From positions 1,782,501 through 1,846,500 of the forward strand of contig OZ037769.1 in the NCBI GenBank assembly GCA_964035545.1: 64,000 nt of DNA. Reading direction: 5' to 3'. The position numbers were made by a program, and so were the translations under genes. Below, piece by piece: positions 26,945 to 38,700 of the stretch (its first letter is position 1; each line of letters opens with the position of its first letter). Below the pieces are notes generated by a model that made no database searches, had not been told where the DNA came from, and saw only the letters and a program-made list of their open reading frames with translations. This DNA comes from Bugula neritina. Its lineage: Eukaryota; Bryozoa; Gymnolaemata; Cheilostomatida; Bugulidae.

Positions 26945-27370
26945 GTGAGTTACTGTTAGTGTTAGTGTTACTGTTAGTGTTAGTGTTACTCATACTGTTA
27001 CTGTTAGTGTTACACTTTGACTTACAGTTAGTGTTACAATTACTATTACTATTAGTGAATTACTATTACTCAATTAGTATTACTGCTACTGTTACTGCTA
27101 CTGCTACTGCTACTGTTACTGCTACTGTTAGTGTTACTGCTACTGTTACTGTTAGTGTTACTGCTACTACTGTGCTACTGCTAGTGATACTGATAGTGCT
27201 AGTGTTAGTGTTACTAATAGTAATACTAACAGTTACAGTAAATTTAATAGTGTTAGTGTTACTAAATGTAACAATGTTACTGTTAGTGTTAGTGTTACAC
27301 TTTCACTTACTGTTAGTGTTAGTGAACTGTTACACTTTGACTTATTGCTAGTGCTAGTGCTTAGTCTGTT
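26945..27370. repeat. (GTTAST)n degenerate hexanucleotide array
   Basis: GTTACT, GTTAGT, GCTACT and related hexamers run nearly continuously, giving an open frame that reads only as Leu/Val/Thr low-complexity and should not be taken as a gene. Weaker relatives with ATAGTR and ATACTC words continue to about 27700 and occur on the other side at 25780-26110. Confidence 0.8.
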
Positions 27371-30227
27371 GAGTTACAGTTACTGTTATGACTTAAAGTT
27401 AAAGTTGATCTTATACTTATAACACTAGCAGTAATACTAATAATGATACTAATACTAATACAGTATTACTAATAGTGATACTCTTAGTACCAATAGTAAC
27501 ACTCATACGCACTATCATACTCATAGTCACACTGATAGTGATACTGTCACTGAGTCTGACTATGACTATGACGACCAGTTTTAGTTTTAGTATCATTAGG
27601 ATTATTATTTATTACTATTACACTTACAGATACTTATCAGTTATCACTATTGGTATTCCTTTACTATTACTATGACTAATAATGTTAGTATTATATTTAT
27701 TACTAGTATGAATGTAACTATAAGTATGACTATTATAATTACGAACAAGTAAGAGCTGATATTAATAATAGTACTATTAGACAATTAGTGATACTTGTAG
27801 TAGAATAATTATAATAACTATAATATTAAAAGAAATTTAGTTTAAAACTGCAGCTTAGAAGTTAAACTCATGCTGTAAGCGCATAAGTTTAAATGTCAGT
27901 ATACACTGCCAGTATGTTAAGCACAATCACTAAGTCTAATCTTGGTAACGACACTAAATAGTAAATGAAAATAGCTGCCATAGTTAGACTAAGGATCACG
28001 ATTGTGCAAGAATAGGCTTGCTGTATATTATTATCTTAATACCTAAAATTGAAGTGGAATGTTTATATTAACTTTTGACTTTAAGTAATGAGGTTATTCT
28101 TAATGACAATAGTTAGAGTACTCATGATACTGATAATCATAATAGCTTGCTTTAGAAGAACGTGTACTCAGTACTCAGTAGTTATTACAGTTGCATTATT
28201 AGTATTAGTATAAGAATCTTCTTGTCATAAGTGATACCTAGTCTTAATTTCATTGATTTTGCAGATATATGATATTATTGATAAAATACAATAATATTTA
28301 TACTATAATAAGCATTGTTTTCTTTTTACTACTATTATTTAATGAGTTGGTTTAATGTCAGTGCAAATATTTGGCTGTTGGTAATGTTGGCTGGTATAAT
28401 CATTCACTTAGTTAAAAGAAGTGGAAAAAAACTTAGAGTTATATTTCAATGTAGTCATTTGAATTGTGATAACTGCTTTTTCCTTTACTCATTCTGGTTC
28501 AGATTAGTTGAGGATTTAATTCAATCAAAGTTTTAAAGTCAGTTACTGTTGGAGTTACTGTTGGACTTCCTATCACCATAAATTTACATGTTGATGCTGA
28601 GTGTTTAATATATTTGTTTGAATGAAAAGTATTTGGCTATTTGCCCAAGGCTTGTTTATTTTTGTGTTTTGGATTTCCCAGATGCCTTTTTAAGTTGGTA
28701 TTACTCCTAGAATGAATTTATATTCATTATGAAATTAAAGTTGACATAAAAATAAACTATTTAGTTTTACAGTTGTTAGTTTTACAAGTGAAATCTATGA
28801 TTTGCAGAAACCAGGACTATCAAACTTTTTATAAATATTCGCTCAGCTTAAAAATCGGTAGTAATAAAAGTAAAAGATATAAGCAATCACCATGGAAAAC
28901 TTTACTTTTATTGTTGTTTAATTGGTTATAAGATAAAAATGTGTTAAAATTTAGAATATTAAATTCTCTATAAATAGTTTAGCTTTAACTGTGCAAAATT
29001 GAAGCTATATTGCCTGTCAAGCCAACTTCTATTATTTCTGCAAAATGCTTATAAATAAACCTGAAAAAACAACTTCCTATAATAACACAAGTATTGATTA
29101 TCCAGTCAATGCACTACTTGCACCAGAGCTTGCTATACTTTTGCGCGAAGAGCAAACAATAGTTTAGCTCTTTTTATTGTAACATCAAATAAGGCACATT
29201 GTTGAGCTGCAGTGTCAATCAGGTATATACATGATTTCAGTGACAGTACAAAACAAGTGTTAGCTCGTTCTTCTTTCAGTGCATCAGCATAACCTAGACT
29301 TTCGTCTGCATGTAGAGTAATAAGACAATGCAACTGTGACAAAGGTAACGTCATCTTCAAATGTAAATAAGGAATGACTACATTAAAACAATTAAATTAT
29401 CATTCAATACTTGCTTGTAAATGCAAAGCAATTGTTTCTAAACTGTAATTCTATTCTAAAATTATAGTTTGAAGTTAATTAAATTATCAAAAATGATTTT
29501 TTAATTAATTGGTGAACTAGTTTTATTAATAAGAGTACGAAATCTTGGGAATTGTTAGACCATAGTCTATTCTAGTCTCTCTACAACTTAAGTACCACCA
29601 TATAGTTAGTTAATAATTTATAGTTATGGGTTGAAATGGTTATGTAATCAATCGTGCAGTGATAGAGTAGTTGAGAATAAATTACATATCATAATAGGAA
29701 ATGCATCTAGTTCTATTGGGAAAGTATCTACTCATGAGGGGATTATTAACCTGGGTATACAGTCTGTCTCACCTAGTTACACTTACAATAAAAGTGGCAT
29801 TCCTTATGGCCAATGAATGAAGACCAATGAGCTGTTTGAATCAGTTTATCTTCATATCTTTAGCTATTCATAGCTGAATGCACATGGTTGCTTGACTTTT
29901 GTGTAGTTGTGAAGGTTTGTACCTACACCTTATTCAGGTTACTTATTTATATAGATACCTGCTACTGTATACTGTAACCTAAAGTATTCATAAGTATAGG
30001 TATTGCGCTGTGTTTACTGCCCTAGATATTAACTATGTATTACTAATGTTGCTGACATTCTGTAATAACTGTAAAGGTTATAGTCATAACTAGCATATTT
30101 TATTAGAATTTGTATTTAGTCGTAAGAAACCATAACTAGCAGGTTTGTTCCTCAATAACTTCATTTCTTTTGCAGTTCTTTGAACAATTTTAAAATTATA
30201 ATTATGACAAGTTTATGTGTGTAGCCC

Positions 30228-30320
30228 GTTTGAGCATGTGACTTGTTAGAAAATGTGACCATTTTGAGCATGTGACCATTTTTAGCGTGTGACTAGTTTG
30301 AGCATGTGACCATTTTGAGT
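30228..30320. repeat. Minisatellite with GAGCATGTGACC core
   Basis: About five diverged copies of a 17-19-bp unit containing GTTTGAGCATGTGAC. Confidence 0.75.
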
Positions 30321-32735
30321 GAACCAATAGAAACTGCTTTTACTTACAGCCAAGCTCAAAGAAGCATCGTTTACTTGCTTGTCATTCCTTTTTCAATGTC
30401 TATTTTATAATTTATTCAGCAAGTAATAAGAAGACAACATGTTGTGTACTCTGCTACCATAGTGTTAGGGTTGAGTTTGTTTGCTGTACAGTGTGCTGTT
30501 ACCATTTTATGTACATATTCTCTCATTCATACTTGCTTACTTATTCATTCACTCTCTTGTGCTGTAAGTGCATCTTTTTATCTGTGATCTTATGCGCTTC
30601 TGTTGTTATCTCATCTTTGTTACAATTTCTCTGTAAGTTACTTGGACCCAGTGATTCACATACTAGCACCTGCTTTAAGTGAGTGAGAGGGGGGATGCGG
30701 CTTTAGGAACTAAATATAAGACCTTCTTTCCAGTGAAATCCCCTATTTTTCTAGTGGTGCAATTACCAAGAAATTTGAATAGTTTGAGTTTTTCCTTTGT
30801 TACCAACTTTTATTTGGGGGTGTGATGTTTGAAATTCATGAAGGATAACTTCCTTTGTCTGTATTTTTACCAAGAGCACAAAGTTTTTTAATTTCTTTAC
30901 TACTACACCAATATGGCTATTTAAGGCTTCCACCATTATTTTATATTATTTCTATCTGTATACTCAATGAGTCAAGTCAAAGTCCTACCAAACATTCCCT
31001 ATTATCTCTCTCATGTCTTGTGTGAGCACACAATGGTTAATTGGCATGAAAAATCTGAGATAACAATAGTGAAGTCCCCCAGTCAATCCCTTTGAATACT
31101 ATTACTAATAAAGTATATTTACATTGTCACATTGTTAGCAAATAGCAAGCCTTTTAGAGATAATCATTAGGTTTACTGACTTCCAAAGTATGTCTTTCTG
31201 ACTAATAGTAAAAATGTTTGCACAATTTTTATTTGTTCTGGGGGAGGGAGAGAAGAAAAAGAGGGAAGGAGAGGGTGTGGGGAAAACCTTAGCCTGTGGA
31301 CTAAGTAATAGGTTTTATGCCACTCTACCTATTGCATGCATGGAAACATAGGCTTTCTAATATATTTGTTCTTTTAAAACTAAATTAGTAGATTTTATGA
31401 AGAATATAATTATTTAAATGGTATATGTTAGCAAGTAATGCACATATTTTGTTTGCAGTACTTCTTATATTTTATATCTTTCAACTATTTATTCTCCATG
31501 TAATTTCAAGAATTGTCTAACCAATTTATACAATAAGTATTGTACATAAATATATAGCCTAACCTAATAAGTTATAATATAATATGGTAAGCTGAATATT
31601 GGAAAGTTTTTCTAGTTTAACAGCACAATTAACTTATAACTTTCAAAGTTGAGTACATGTTTCTATGTTTTCAAGTTCTATATTTAGTCCACTGTGTTGT
31701 TAAAAATTAGACCACAATATTGATAGCTATTTATTGAACCATTTTCAATGAATCAATCGATTGCACGCCTTGTCAACTGCCAAACTAACAAAGCTATAGA
31801 AGAGATTACTTCTAATTCCTATGAAACCAGTTCTGTTTCCATGGCTGACAGTGTCAACTTTTAAATATGTCTGCCAAGCTTTGAAATAGAGAGTAGATAC
31901 TTGACTCACTGTGAATCAATGGCTACACTTCATTATTTCTAACAAACAAGACATGAAAGTATTGCTATTGTCCACTGCTAGCTGGCAGATAGTTTTGTTT
32001 TTAATTTTAAATCTTTTGGGTTCACCGATGTTTATTTTATAAATAGGAAATAATCATTGTGCGATCAGTAATGGTAATATTTTGCTTCGAAAGTTCTGTT
32101 TTTGGTTTAAAAGGACTAAACACGATTTGCTCTCTTACTCTCAACATTGAAACTTAAAAAACTCTAAGTTAGGCTATATAAGGTTTTAACAATTTCACGA
32201 AGAGTCCAAGTTTAACATTTTTTGCAGTTTTTAATGGCATCATGACTAACAAAGAAACATAAAATCAATATAAAAAATAAAGCAACCGAAAGTGCATGTA
32301 AAGACTTCCTATGCCTTCTTGTTGATATATGCAAAAGGTTCACATGCTTTTTAACCTAGTTTCCATCTCACTGAACTAATAATAAGACCATTACAGATGC
32401 ATATCTCTGTAACAAATGCGAGCCACTTGTCTTGTTTACAACTTACTTGTCAAGCAAGTTACTCTCAGGAGTTTTGTATTTCACATTCTTGGGCTCAGGT
32501 CATACTTGATAGAATTATATAACAAACTAAGTTATGTAAACAGCGTTAGCAAGGGTACTGACTGTCTACAGTTACTCATAAAGAAAGCATAACAATGACA
32601 CTTGTTAACAGGTGTTTTTATTATGGCAGCCAAGCATACAAAACTTTAGCTACCTTTTCATTGCAAGTCTTATTGAAAGTTCAACTTCATGAATTATGAA
32701 CGTGTATGCATGCTATGCCAACCTGTTTTGCATGG

Positions 32736-32795
32736 CTTGTTTTGCAGGTACTTGCTTTGCAGGTACTTGTTGGGCAGGTGCTTGTTATACAGGCC
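32736..32795. repeat. 15-bp minisatellite carrying CAG/GTA junction words
   Basis: Four 15-bp units of the CTTGTTTTGCAGGTA type. Each unit contains TTTGCAG followed by GTA/GTG, resembling an acceptor fused to a donor. It lies about 150 bases upstream of the first coding exon of tensin. Confidence 0.75.
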
Positions 32796-32946
32796 ACAGT
32801 ATTTAAGACCACTGTGGAAAAATGACACTTGTTACAGGTAGTTGAGTAGTTGTCACCAACATTTCTGGTTCCACAAGTCACACTAGTTCTGCCCTCCATC
32901 ACTTCATGCTGTCAGAATTGTCTTCTATAGTCATTGTTGCAGGAAA

Positions 32947-35759
32947 ATGTCCTACCATGGAACTTCAACTAGACGGCAGATGAATGGGCAGGAGGAGGTG
33001 TTTAGTGTAGGCTCCCCCTCTCTATTTAATGGCTCCTTAGGATCTCGGACTAATAATTCTGTTCAAGCTGAGTTTGAGATGGAGTTGACATACATAACAG
33101 AGAGGCTCATAGGTAGCACCAGCTAATGTGTTTTATGTGTCTTGTGCATCTACAACTTTTATAAATATATTCCCTTTGATTACATAATATTATGATGCTG
33201 AATCAGTGGTGGAGTTAGGAGGATTGTGAATATACTGAACCAGTGGTGGAGTAAAGGGGGTTGTGAATATACTGAACCAGTGGTGGAGTTGGGAGGGGAT
33301 GGGTTGTAAGCTAGTAGTCACATGATGCAGCAGTTCCACACAGCTCAACAGTTGAACTATCTGATCTCTAGGATTATATTATACTGTCTGTCGCATAATT
33401 GACAGGATTTTACTTTCTATTCACATCACTGACTCATACTGAATTTTTAAAATTGTGTCAGAGAGAAATCTTTCACCATCTCTTCCGTGGTATATTGTAC
33501 CTGATTTCTGATTGGTTGTTTAGCTCTATGCTTTCCTGACGACGGCAATGAAATAACGTATCGGCAGAATGCAAAGGAAGTATCCGATATGCTGAGAAAT
33601 AAACATGGTCCAAAATATACTGTAAGTAATGTACCTTTACTTATATACTGTAAGTTAACTTACTCTTCAGCCCTATTATTTTCAATATTATAGTGTTTTG
33701 TACAGTCTAAATGTATAAAAAAGATTAAAACTGTATAAAAAATGCTTGGCTATAGAAGACTTTATAAAGAGACGTTACGTATATCTAAGAGTTGTCATCT
33801 CTTTATATCAGCTGTTTCTTGTAACTTTAGCCTTGGTTCCTCAACTGTAGATTGTGAATTTGTCTGGGGCGTCTCGAATGCTCGACCGAAACAACACGCA
33901 AGTGAATGAGTTTGGGTTCCCCTCTCTGCACGCCCCTTCCTTAGACACATTATGTAACATCTGCAAGGTGGTTGACACGTGGTTACATAACTCTAAGGAT
34001 ACCGTAGTTGTGTTCCACTGCAAAGGTAGTATCGACAGACTAGCCTGTGTTCTAGCAGCTTACATCAACTACAGCTCTATATATGATGGGTGAGTCTGCT
34101 ACTCTAGTAACTCAGTCTGTAAAGTCAGTCCATAATTTGAACAAAATTGTACTTATATTTAAGGTAGAAGGAAATTAAATGTTTAAATTCTATTAAAACT
34201 TATATATATCTGTCATATTCCCATGTTTCTTAAAAAGTTAACCCAATCTATTTTCTTCGTATAAAAACTGTTAAAATCAGAAATCGATTGAGATTTTAGG
34301 AGTTATCACCTCGCATATATACTGTTCCCTAGTGTACAATTATATAGCGTTCTCATTGAACTAGTAAGAACACTTTTGGCTCCAGTATTAAAAACCATTT
34401 GTATAAGTGAGTGCTCTAAGTGCAGTAAAGGATAGGATGGTCTTTTCTGATTCATGTTAAATAATATGGTTGTGAATTCGTTTGCAGTTTGCACTTTGAA
34501 TACTTGAATCCCTATTTTCACCAGAGATAAACTTTCTCTTTGCAAATTCATAGCTTGCGTTTTTAGCAAAACCTTTTCTGGCTGAGTTTCACCCCCCTCC
34601 TTCCCCCTCCGAGCTTTTCTAGATCTGCTGCTAAGTTATACAAGATAACTTTATAGCCTTAGTTCTAATGGTCGGTTTGTTTGTTTCACTGCAGACAATC
34701 TGAGGCTTTGACCAGGTATGCCATGAAACAGTTCTTTGAGGAACAGCTGCTAAAATGGTTACAGCCTTCCCAAGCAAGGTAACCCATATTGTTGTAAACT
34801 TTTATTAATATATTATATTTTATGTTACATTATATTATGTTGTTGATTTGTTATCTATATTGTATTTTGTTGTTTAAATATCATATATATCTTTTATATT
34901 ATGTTTTTAATGTATCATTTACATTATGTTATGTTCTATTATTACTGTATTATATACACACATATAGATATTATACATGTATAATGTTTATAAGTGTATA
35001 GCTAGCACACATAGGAAAGTTTTGCGAGCTTTTAGATTATGCTTGGAAGCCGTCTCGTTTTTGTTTACATTAATTTTTTTGCAACTCCGAACTCTTTTCT
35101 CTAAATGCTGCAATCCGCTGCTTTTTGATTGGAGTTACTTTAATATAAAACCTCAGAATGTTGAAGAGTTATAACTATTCTTTGTTTTTGTAAGTAATTG
35201 CGATAATATATTACTTTTAACAAACAACAATCAATTCTTACAGAGTGCTAATTATGGAAATTTACCTAAATAGCTTCTTGTAATTGTATAAACACATTTA
35301 ATTGGTTAGTATTTTCACAACTGACATTAATTCTACATGTTAACTTGTATAAGCTACACTATTTTTAGCATGTAATAAGTTATAATATTGTCCTATTTTT
35401 AGAATAAGCAAGTAATAAAAAACGTACTATTTATAGTATAATATATAATAAAGTATAATATTTTGCTCTTCATAGTATAATCTATAATAATACACAATGT
35501 ACTATTTATAGTATAATCTATAAGATATAATATTGTACTCTTTACAATATTATCTTCTCACATCTAACACTAAACTGTGTTGTAGATACATACAATACTT
35601 CGCTCAGTTGCTGACAGGAAGTCTGGCTATAAGTGCTGACCCCGTGTATTTACAGCACATAATGGTTCACGGGACACTGAATACCGCAGGCAGTGGTACT
35701 ACACAGGTCTTTGCTAAAGTATACGCCAACATGAAACCTGTATACACATCTCACGTGCT
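32947..35759 (+). other. tns: Tensin exons 1-5: PTEN-like phosphatase domain
   Basis: Residues about 45-215. The P-loop reads H144-C145-K-G-S-I-D-R151, which keeps the HCX5R pattern of protein tyrosine phosphatases. The segment corresponding to the general-acid loop reads FGFPSLHAPSL and has Leu where PTEN has its Asp, as in other tensins, so activity would be altered or weak if present. An N-terminal extension of about 43 Ser/Asn-rich residues precedes the conserved MELTYITERLI. Confidence 0.88.
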
Positions 35760-38700
35760 GTAAGTATGAAACCTGTATACACATCTCACGTGCTGTAAGT
35801 ATGAAACCTGTATACACATCTCACGTGCTGTAAGTCTACTCAGTGTCTGATGAGATGTATTTAAGATGGCTAAAATTCTGAATTTATTGAAAATGCGCCC
35901 GTTTACTTATCAATACATATTTATAAACTGATTAGCCAATCAAAGTACACTGATAAACGCCTGTCTTAGAGATTACAAAATGTACTGTGTTTAGCATACC
36001 TCGCGACTTTGATAATGGTGCCAAAGTGAATGTCCCAGTTTTAACATTCCTTTTAAAGTGTACTGGACTAATATTATATTGTAGTATACTAGAAGTACTA
36101 GGTAGGTGTAATTTCTGGGAGTTGTCTTTTCAGATATTCTATCGCGTGTAATTTGACTACAAAAATATGCATGGCAACTCTGTACTTTTGTGCTCATCAG
36201 CATTTTCTTTCGATTATAAACAGTTGAAATTCAATTTGGTATACAAACTCTCAATGCCCACAGTTTCATAGTAATGTTTTAAACCAAAGGGGGGGGGGGG
36301 GTTGGGAGGCTTTATATTTATCTCCGTCACTGCTTCAGGAAAGAGTTGCTATATATAGTATATTTATAAGTTGGAGTGCTTCGAAATCCAGTGAAAGTTT
36401 CTCCTCATGTTTATTGCTATATTAGTGTAATAAAACTTCCTTCTCATCATAACCAGAATAACTCTCGTGAGTCACCAGTGAATGAATATCTCTGAAGGAA
36501 AGCCTGTTTCTGTTGCTGAATCAGTCAGTATAATTGCTGCTATCCAATTACTCTGTCATGAAACCAGACTTGTGCAGGAACTGTAGTATGTAGGTGATTA
36601 GTTGCTACAAGGTTATCACTCTAATAGTCCCATGCAGTGTAAATACCTGCTTTGTGTATACAGTAACCATGGAAACTTGGAGTAAACTGTTTTCATCACC
36701 TTGGCAACTACGATGCATTCAGTGAAACTTGTTGCTCAGAGTAAATAGAGTTGGATACTCATCATGCTGTGTGTTTTTATAAATCACGCAAGGGTCGGTT
36801 ACAGGAAATGCTTTGTATAGCTGTGTGGGTTTCCCTTCACCAACTCACATGAAACATTGTTTAAACGTGTTTCAGAAATTTATTTAAAATTTGCAATTAT
36901 TGCTCTGCACTCTTTGTAAGATTGGCATTCTTGTAGAAGTTATGGCCAAAGGATTGTATTTTAATTAAAAATGACATAATATAAAATTAAATATTGCACA
37001 ATTGCCTGAGATTTTTTTCATCATTCAACAACTGGTATTCATTTTAAATACTCCATTCTGTTTATTTTGTTATCTTTTGTTTATTTATTTATTTCATCAA
37101 TAATTATAATGAGAGAAAGTGGATAGTATAGGGTACCACCTAAAACAATTGGCGTTTATTCATATAAAATATTCCATTCTAGGCTTTCTATTTCAGTATT
37201 TTACCCATGTGAAGCTATATTGACGAATATATAGTACTATATCCGCCTATAATACAATATAATATTATAATATGATACTATATTGTAATTACTGAATATA
37301 TTTCCCTGCAGGAGAGTATCGTACGGCCAGCCCAGACTCTGCATATCACTGAACAAGGCTCTTGAGCTCTCCGGTGACATTATGGTGAAACTCTTCACTA
37401 AACAGTCCTCAGGTTCAAGACAGGCAATCTGTAGAGCTCAAGTAAACTCGTCTGCACTGCAGCGGGAGTCGATCACGTTGACTAAGTCGGAGCTGGACGT
37501 GGCCTGTTCAGGTTGGTTCCCCTTTCTCGCATCTGATTGGTCACTTTATCTCGCATATGATTGGTCACTTTATCTCGCCTTTCATTGGTCACTTTATCTC
37601 GCCTTTCATTGGTCACCTCATGTATGATTCTTTCAGCTTCCAATACTTTTTCCTCGATTCTAAATTTGTAAACACAACTTCAGTTAAATTCTGATTTATT
37701 GTGACTTGTTTCTAACGACTCTTTTATGTCAACTGATGAAGTTTATTTTATGGAACTCTGTGCCTTTGTTCTTAAACAAAATAAATCTTAAAATTTATCT
37801 GAACAGTTCATATCCTATTTTTTGTATTGGAAATTTTAGTCAAAGATTGTCAAGTTGACAATCTTTTCACGATTATCACAATTTTAAAGACGTTAAAACT
37901 GCTAGTAGCTTTGTGTAGAGTCTAGACTATGACATACTTACACACTTACTACACATATTATGACCGGACATTCTATAGCTTACTTTAAGTACCTTCTCAA
38001 TGTATTTCAGTGTTTTAATATAAACATTAGAAGATAGCAAATTATTTGAGCGAATTTCTACTGACACTGCTAGGCTATGCTTCACTATGACACAGTATAT
38101 TGTATACAAGGCATTCTGATTGCTCACTATTACATACTATGCTATACAATACTGAATACCTTAATAATTTAATTTATCAGAATTTCCACCCACTCATCAG
38201 TTTGATGGAGTAATGTAATAGTTAGTGTGAGATTCTTACTACTCAGGGCTGTAGCTCTGGTACCACCCAAACCAGTGCTCAGTTTACTGTCAGGAAATAG
38301 GTCTAAATTACTAAATATCGTTCTTGGTATAAACAATGACTTGTTTTTCATTTTGTGTCTTTTGTATACTAAAGTTTAAGTCTCCCTCTCCCTCCCTCCT
38401 TCCTTCCCTCCCTCCCTCCCTCCTTCCCTCCCCCTCCTTCCCTCCCTCCCTCCCCCCTCTCCCTCCCCTCCCTCCCTCCCTCCCTCTCTCCCTCCCTCCC
38501 TCCCTCCCTCCTTCCCTCCCTCCCCCCTCCCTCTCTCCCTCCCTCCCCCTCCCCTCCCTCCCTCCCCCTCCCCTCCCTCCCTCCCCCTCCCCTCCCTCCC
38601 TCCCCCTCCCTCCCTCCCTCCCTCCTTCCCTCCCTCTTCCCTCCTTTCCTCTCCATGTGATGTTCTACCAATGCTTTCTACATCCAAGCCCCTATTATCT

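Larger units (their letters stand above)
25461..32940. other. Divergent intergenic region between the TRIM-like gene and tensin
   Basis: Both gene starts point away from this interval, so it should contain both promoters and probably 5' untranslated exons: acceptor-like sites sit at 25473 (-) and 32941-32942 (+), just before each ATG. No TATA or CpG-rich core could be singled out. Much of 25.8-28.2 kb is degenerate hexanucleotide repeat. No protein-coding exon is supported. Confidence 0.5.

Noticed and set aside
26890-27351. 153-codon open frame rich in Leu/Val/Thr
   Set aside because: It is the translation of a GTTAST hexanucleotide array; no domain, no splice context.
26945-27370. Interstitial telomere-like repeat
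   Set aside because: Units are GTTAST, not TTAGGG; only superficially similar.
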